From Atriophallophorus winterbourni (taxonomy: Eukaryota; Platyhelminthes; Trematoda; Plagiorchiida; Microphallidae), in the NCBI GenBank assembly GCA_013407085.1, contig JACCGJ010016197.1, positions 1 through 64,000 on the forward strand: a stretch of DNA of 64,000 bases. The letters are read 5' to 3'. This document shows, one piece after another, positions 58,953 through 64,000 of the stretch. The notes under the pieces are model-generated. The model was not told the origin of the DNA. It made no database searches and saw only the letters and a list, made by a program, of their open reading frames with translations. The first letter of the stretch is position 1. The number at the start of each line of letters is the position of its first letter. The position numbers were made by a program, and so were the translations under genes.

Positions 58953-58956
58953 TATT

Positions 58957-58978
58957 CAAGATTCAAGATTCAAGATTT
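58957..58978 (-). repeat. TTGAATC tail of the young CR1
   Basis: Three heptamer units form the extreme 3' end of the element. The same tail ends the plus-strand CR1 copy at 9338-9360. Confidence 0.85.
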
Positions 58979-59174
58979 ATGGTTAAAAAAGCAAATTGCT
59001 GTACAATACCATAGGATATACGTATAAAAAATTATATTAAAAAAAATCGTTACTTGTATGATCATGTCCATGTTCTTCATAGGTGGAGCAAAAATAATCC
59101 TCAATGGCAACACAGACTGAGGGAAAAGAATCTTTGGATGGACGGTAGTTCCGTGCGTTAAAATTTTATAGACA

Positions 59175-62077
59175 TCAATAGGTAGGGGCCAACGCAGTAG
59201 TTCTCAACATAAGGTTTCGTAACCTTTGTTTAAAGATGTGCTCGTTCGATGAGGTAACAATATCTATCGGCAAGCTATTCCACAAGGAAGCATACACGAA
59301 CAGCGAAGAAGTGACGACGACAATTCAATCGTGAGTGTGGGATTTGAAGGGTCAAAGGGTGGCTGCGTGTGGGGACAACGGAACGAAACTTGAAGAGGTG
59401 TTTGAGAGGGTGGGATTTCGCGTAGATGATTCGATATGTCAGAGTGAGGTCGTGTAGGATACGTCTGCGCTCGAGGGTGCACAGTCCAAGTCTGGTCAGT
59501 CGCTGCTCAAAGGGTAAATTATTCAATCCGGTAACCATTTTGGTTGCCTTGTGATAAATTCGTTCGAGGAGCGAGATGTTTTTTTCCATCCATGGCGTCC
59601 AAGCTTGTACAGCGTAGTCAACGACAGGATGTATGTAAGTGTTTAGTAATTTCGCGAGTGAGTGTGGTGGGAAACGTCCGAAAATGCGTTTCAGTAAACC
59701 TAGCAAGCTGCACGCACGCTTGTAGACGGCTTCGCACTGTAGGCTGTTCTTCAAAGTGCCAGACACCAAGATTCCGAGATCTTTTTGTGATGTACTCCAT
59801 TCAAGCGGGTGGCTGCCAAGTGTATAGGGAAAGGGAAAGGGTTTTCCGACTTGCAACATTTTGCACTTGCGGAAATTAAATGGCAGTTTGTTTTGGATTG
59901 ACCACTGGTGCAGTTTATTCAAATCTCCTTGCAGAACTTGACAGTCCTCGATAGAGTTGACCTTCGTCCAGATTTTTACGTCGTCTGCGAATAAAACAAG
60001 CTTACATGCTAGTAAGTTTGGTAGATCGTTTATAAATAAGAGAAACAGTATCGGACCGAGAACCGAACCCTGAGGGACTCCGCTCGTGGCTTCAATTGTT
60101 CGAGAAGTTTCACCATCTATTCTGACTTTTACTTTGCGTCCAGACAGGTAACTTGTGAACCATGTTAGTAGGTTTCCGATGACGCCAACATTCTGCAGCT
60201 TCTGAAGCAGTAAGGAGTGATTCACTCTGTCGAATGCTTTAGATATATCTAAGTAACCGGCATGAACGGAACCCCCTTGGTCTAGTGCTTGCGTCCAGTC
60301 ATTTAGAGTCGTGAGTAAGTTAGACAGGCATGAATATGTTTTCCTAAATCCGTGTTGTGTGAAAGTTATTAGCTGATGGTTCTCGAGATGTTCAACAAGT
60401 CGTTCACACACCAGGCGTTCCAAAATTTTAGAAACCGCTGAAAGAAGCGTCACGGGGCGGTAATTCGCCGGATCAGAACGACTGCCCCCTTTGTAGATTG
60501 GTGTGATAACACCGGTTTTCCATTGAGTTGGTACGGTTCCCGTATTCAATGAGTGCCTGAATAGATCACTTAGTGGCCACAAAGCTCCAGCTCGCATGAC
60601 TTCAGAACAGCGGGTGTTATTCCATCCTCTCCTGGTGATTTGCGAACGTTCAGCCGCGTAAATGCTTTCGCACAACCGTAGGATTTACCTCGATGTTGCT
60701 AAGGCATTCGACTTGTAGTGGGTGCGGCAAAGACGTCAGCGTTGACACGTTCTTTGGACAAAATACTTGCGCATAAAATGATATTAGGGCATCAGCTGTA
60801 TCCTTGACATTATCAGTCAGTCCGTTCTCTGTCTGGATAGGAAATACACCTGGTTTAACCCTGGTCGCGGTGTTTACGATGGTGTACAGCAACTTAGGAT
60901 GTCGTTCCATCTGGTCGATCAGCTTAAAATGGTGATATTGCTTGTCTTCTCGAATTAAGGACGTCACCTTGTTACGAAAACTACGAAAGTGTTCCCAAGA
61001 TGCGTCTGTTCGTGTTATTTTATGTGCAGCCCATGCGGAATTTCGCATGGCTATCCACTTCCGAGTGCGGCTTCGGAGTTTGAAGCAAAATGTTCTTGAT
61101 TTCCTTTTGGGAACACAGGTAGAATTTTCGTCTAGTTTTGTACCGATATAACTTAACAGACTAGAACAATGAGTATCTGCATTCGTAAGATCGAGATGTT
61201 TTTCCTCCATAATCGTAATGGCACCGCGAAGGCCGAAGTAATCGACTCTCCTGATGAACTTAACGTCGCCCGACGCCCTTCGGGCGTTGCACACGAATTC
61301 GAAGGACAACACAAGATGGTCACTTAGCCCCAAAGGAATATGATACTGCACTGACTCCACTGCTGTTGCTTCGGAGGTTAAAACCAGATCTAGAATTGAT
61401 GGTTCATTGAGTCCCCTTTGTCGAGTGAATGAACGGACATGGTTGTATAGGGGAGTGAAAGTGATAATCTCACGGAATTTGTACTCAAGGGATTGCTGAG
61501 TATGCACACTTTTGGAGTAGAGATGTGGGAGGTTAAAATCACCCATTATTAACAATTGGCATCCTCTAAGGTTTCCAGCGTTGCGCATCATTTGTAACAA
61601 CGTTTCATTGTGGGCATCGGAAGAGTTGGGCGAGCGGTAGATCACACCAAGTATACAGTTCTCTCCAGTTTCCAAGCGAAGGCTACACCACATGGTGTCC
61701 TCTAGCTCAAACCTTGTGTCAGGTACAGCTGTGCATTGAAGACGCTCGTTATAATACAAAGCAACTCCACCACCTGATCTTGAACGGTCTCGTCGAAGTA
61801 GGATCATGTTGGGAAGTGCCAGCTCGCAATCATTCACCTGATCGTAGAACCATGTTTCGGTAATAGCAATGATGTCAGCAGAAAACTGAGCGTTAAAATG
61901 GGATAATTCAGCGATTTTGTTCCGCAAGCACTGTGCATTTGTGTATAGGCATTTAACAGTGGTTTTCGTGTGTAGCGAGCCTACGCGGATGATGTTTGTA
62001 TGTCCGACCCCCTGAGAGCCGGACCATTGCAGTTTTTTGAAACAAATTCCGAGTTCAGTCTGTCCGTGTCTTCGCAC
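59175..62077 (-). pseudogene. CR1 ORF2 (APE endonuclease and reverse transcriptase), broken by three small indels
   Basis: The first frame (62077-60650) is a complete APE-type endonuclease: Asn 47 (YTNAQ), Glu 74 (ITETW), Tyr-Arg 147-148 (IYRSPN), Asp 180 and Asn 182 (MGDFN), Asp 230 (ILDLVL) and Ser-Asp-His 252-254. The RT frame (60675-59275) has ITPIYKGG and NYRPVTLLS, motif A YLDISKAFDR (Asp 143 of that frame), motif B SGVPQGSVLGP, motif C FADD (231-232) and the LKNSLQC thumb block. The conserved linker LNVRKSPGEDGITPAVL is readable only in a third frame between about 60652 and 60598, so two indels separate endonuclease and RT. A third, near 59293, cuts off the true C-terminus (SLWNSLPIDIV to about 59175). 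No catalytic residue is lost. ORF2 overlaps ORF1 by 97 nt in another frame, as expected for reinitiation. Confidence 0.9.
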
Positions 62078-63309
62078 GGCGTCGCTGCAGCTTGTGTTTC
62101 GGAGGCAACCTTCGGTATGCTGAGTCTGAGCTCATTTGGTATATTTTTTCTGTGTATTTTCCAATTTTGTCTGACAAAGGCTGTCATAGCAGAAGTTAGG
62201 AAAGTGAGTTTTAAAGGGGGTGGTCCATCGCCTTTGTAGTTTGATGACCTCGGTATCCTGAAGGTATTTGCGACAACACTTTCGCGTGCTCCAATCGCTT
62301 CTGCAACGTATAACCACTGTTTATAGTCGTGTTGTTGTTGTTTCGCGGCCTCTGTTGTACTGGTAGCCTCTGGAACGCCTAGAAGGATCAGACTGCGCTC
62401 ATTGATTTTCTTACGAACGTCTCCGCCTCCTTTTCTTTCCCACCAGGGTATATCGGCGTAGATTCGAGTATTGCACGTAGGTATGTCACGTAACAAGTAA
62501 GAATTCAAAAGAATAATCTCCATATCCCTCTCACTGTTTAGTGTTACTTTTAGTAGCCGCGCTTCGCCGGAGTGTGGGGAGCTTTGGTGGCGAACCAAAC
62601 GTGTAACAGCTGAAGGTTTTATCGTTTCCAACCCCATCAACGTAAAAAGTTTGGACCATTGTTCTAGGTCGTATCGTTGTCTATTCACCAGAAGTGTCTC
62701 GCTGGACTCCTGTATGTTGGTACAGATTACAGAGAGATTTTTTGCGATCTTTGGGGCGGCAACATTAGGTGTTAAAACCGATTGTTTGAGCGGGACCACC
62801 CGATGAGCAAGCATCTTGGTCTTCGTAACCGATTTAGTTACAGAGGAGTTCGCGTCAGAAAAGTGTTTCGAATTATGTGGGCGCTTGTGTACAGGTTGGT
62901 CATCATCTTTTTCGGTTTGCTGCCTTTCTATAACCGCGGAAGAGACATGATGTTCACAATCTGCTCTAGATCCGAGTTTACCAATCAGTAGCTCGTTTAG
63001 CAGACCTTCGATTCTTTGTACACTACTCTCTAAACATAAAATTTTCGTATCCGCGTCGGTCTGTGTGCTCACAGTTGTCTTCGTAAAATTTCTCGATTGA
63101 GATCTGCATGTCTGACAGATGTAGCAAACTCCTGGAATTTCGTCTGCATTGATAACAGTAAGGGCATCGACGGTCAAAGTAGCATCGCACTTCATATGAA
63201 CATTCTCACGACAAACAAAACAATTAGCCTGTCGGGCTTTGCGGCTTACGGCCTTTCGACAAAGTTTGCACACGTGACCGCTGTCAATGGGCTTCGTTTT
63301 TGAGGTCAT
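61981..63309 (-). CDS. CR1 ORF1 protein: PHD finger plus two RRM-like segments (442 aa)
   Basis: An intact frame. Residues 14-68 form a PHD-type finger: Cys 14/17, Cys 30/33, His 38/Cys 41 and Cys 65/68, with an extra Cys 62. Residues about 88-110 form a short amphipathic helix (QRIEGLLNELL) that could be a coiled coil. A Lys/His/Ser-rich linker follows. About 190-275 is a first nucleic-acid-binding-like segment (NLSVICTNI, then AVTRLV and LLKVTL), and about 303-390 is a second with the same order (RSLILLGVPE, then FRIPRS and PPLKLTFL), suggesting two RRM-type folds. ORF1 proteins of this kind bind element RNA. The first ATG of the frame was taken as the start. Decayed relatives lie at 27180-28330 and in every unit of the 33-50 kb array. 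Confidence 0.85.
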   Translation of the reverse strand: MTSKTKPIDSGHVCKLCRKAVSRKARQANCFVCRENVHMKCDATLTVDALTVINADEIPGVCYICQTCRSQSRNFTKTTVSTQTDADTKILCLESSVQRIEGLLNELLIGKLGSRADCEHHVSSAVIERQQTEKDDDQPVHKRPHNSKHFSDANSSVTKSVTKTKMLAHRVVPLKQSVLTPNVAAPKIAKNLSVICTNIQESSETLLVNRQRYDLEQWSKLFTLMGLETIKPSAVTRLVRHQSSPHSGEARLLKVTLNSERDMEIILLNSYLLRDIPTCNTRIYADIPWWERKGGGDVRKKINERSLILLGVPEATSTTEAAKQQQHDYKQWLYVAEAIGARESVVANTFRIPRSSNYKGDGPPPLKLTFLTSAMTAFVRQNWKIHRKNIPNELRLSIPKVASETQAAATPCEDTDRLNSEFVSKNCNGPALRGSDIQTSSA

Positions 63310-63785
63310 GGCACCGGAGCGAAAAATTATCGATCGATGGTTCGGGTAAGTGGGTGTGTTCGTGTAGGTCCGTATGATGTGTAGACGGGTTTCGTAGCGG
63401 ATGAAACGAACTAGGTGAGTGAAAAATCGCGCCTAGTGTAGTATGGGTAAAAAGCCGCGTAGCTCCTCAAAATTGGATCCGATTTTGTGGTCCAAGGTGA
63501 CAAGCGAAGTAGAAGTTCGAGCTCTTTCGAACAGTCGTAAAATCAGTCGAATATTCCGTAGTTTACTCAAACTTGCACGCGTGCGTTCAGTTTGGTTCAG
63601 AAGGTAAAGGATGAATTTCTTTAGAAATTGCGTGTTTCTCTCCAAGAATATTGTGTTCACAATGCTTGTTATGAGAGGAATCCGAAAAGGTATAAAATAT
63701 CCAGATACGACAAACCGGGAGTGAAGTAGATTCAAAATCGTAGGAGCGCCGAAATATACGTTCGTTCAATACATACAATACAAGT
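63310..63785 (-). promoter_or_regulatory. 5' UTR / presumed internal promoter region of the young CR1
   Basis: About 476 bp between the restored 5' end and the ORF1 start. It is less AT-rich than the host sequence. Small frames in it (63433-63735 and 63587-63778) have no recognisable content. CR1 elements carry an internal promoter here; I see no specific motif to point to. Confidence 0.5.
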
Positions 63786-64000
63786 TATTAGTCGAAAGTG
63801 ATCAACTCGGTCAACAGCTTTAGACATATCCAGATAACAAGCGTGGATGCTAGCTCCTTCGTCAACCGCTTGGGTCCAGTCAATTAAAACCGTCAACAGG
63901 TTTGTCCCGCTTGAGCGAGATTTACGAAAACCATGCTGCGCTACAGATAGCATATTTCGTGATTCCACGTGAGGAACAATATTTTCTGACACTATACGCT
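63786..64000 (-). pseudogene. Older CR1 RT, 5' part interrupted by the young CR1 (runs off the window)
   Basis: On the minus strand it reads VAQHGFRKSRSSGTNLLTVL, DWTQAVDEGASIHACYLDMS and KAVDRVDHFRLI, the counterpart of TQHGFRKTYSC, DWTQALDQGGSVHAGYLDIS and KAFDRVNHSLL in the young element. RT motif A Asp is present. It stops at the TATT target repeat (63786-63789) and resumes in the same frame at 58956. No stop is visible in this part, so the upstream end outside the window may still be readable. Confidence 0.85.

Larger units (their letters stand above)
58957..63785 (-). mobile_element. Near-complete young CR1 retrotransposon (4.83 kb)
   Basis: In element order: a 5' UTR of about 476 bp (63785-63310), ORF1 (63309-61981), ORF2 overlapping it by 97 nt (62077 to about 59175) and a 3' UTR ending in three TTGAATC units (58957-58975). 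It is flanked by the 4-bp direct repeat TATT at 58953-58956 and 63786-63789, with one base of ambiguity because the tail ends in A-rich sequence. Removing the element and one TATT restores an uninterrupted RT frame of the older CR1 around it, which fixes both ends. ORF1 is intact and ORF2 has three small indels. Confidence 0.9.

Noticed and set aside
62000..62239. Plus-strand frames inside the young CR1 (also 60942-61151, 62782-62991, 63097-63303, 59544-59879)
   Set aside because: They are antisense shadows of ORF1 and ORF2.
1..64000. Penelope-like RT to go with the hammerhead arms, CRISPR arrays, rRNA genes, full tRNAs, spliced-leader RNA
   Set aside because: I looked for these by eye and found none I could support. 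A covariance-model and profile search would be needed to be certain.

Overview
The window is AT-rich eukaryotic DNA, with no operons and no long intact host gene. It is dominated by non-LTR retrotransposons of the CR1 and RTE clades in every stage of decay, hammerhead-ribozyme repeats, and a multi-kilobase tandem array. RTE copies of the SR2 type, CR1 copies with a PHD-finger ORF1, and short type I hammerheads together suggest a digenean flatworm, most likely a schistosome relative. That is inferred from the repeats, not from a host marker gene.

Left part (1-16 kb): the edge holds the start of a PHD-finger ORF1 (minus). Next comes a long CR1-like LINE fossil (minus, 3' tail of TGAAC units, about 700-3820) abutting an RTE fossil (plus, 3824-5600). 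After that lie an inverted pair of hammerhead-like arms (6028-6236), a compound microsatellite, a CR1 3' end (to 9366), a Ty3/gypsy integrase scrap (10950-11210), a decayed hammerhead monomer (about 13.06 kb), a possible host exon (13895-14094, minus) and a hammerhead with an intact core at 15799-15822.

Middle part (16-33 kb): a 1.7-kb direct tandem duplication carries a LINE 3' end in only one copy. It is followed by several RTE and CR1 fossils and more hammerhead relics. At 25924-25998 (minus) a TATA-like box, start codon, signal peptide and perfect splice donor mark the first exon of a probable small secreted protein. It resembles the 5' exons of the micro-exon genes of blood flukes and is the best host-gene signal in the window.

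Repeat array (32.9-52.7 kb): a gutted CR1 element (ORF1, endonuclease and reverse transcriptase remnants) has been amplified as 3.45-kb direct repeats. These are nested in a 9.46-kb higher-order duplication that also copies a 2-kb spacer. The array ends in a 78-bp foldback palindrome in AT-rich sequence.

Right part (52.7-64 kb): a CR1 RT scrap is followed by a four-unit tandem array of hammerhead-bearing monomers (56.2-57.06 kb, minus), which looks like a small metazoan retrozyme. Last comes a nearly complete 4.83-kb CR1 element (minus, 58957-63785), inserted with a 4-bp target duplication into the reverse transcriptase of an older CR1 copy. ORF1 of the young element is intact. Its ORF2 keeps endonuclease and RT motifs but is broken by three small frameshifts.

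All coordinates of decayed elements are approximate. I worked by reading and translating by eye, with no alignments or folding software.
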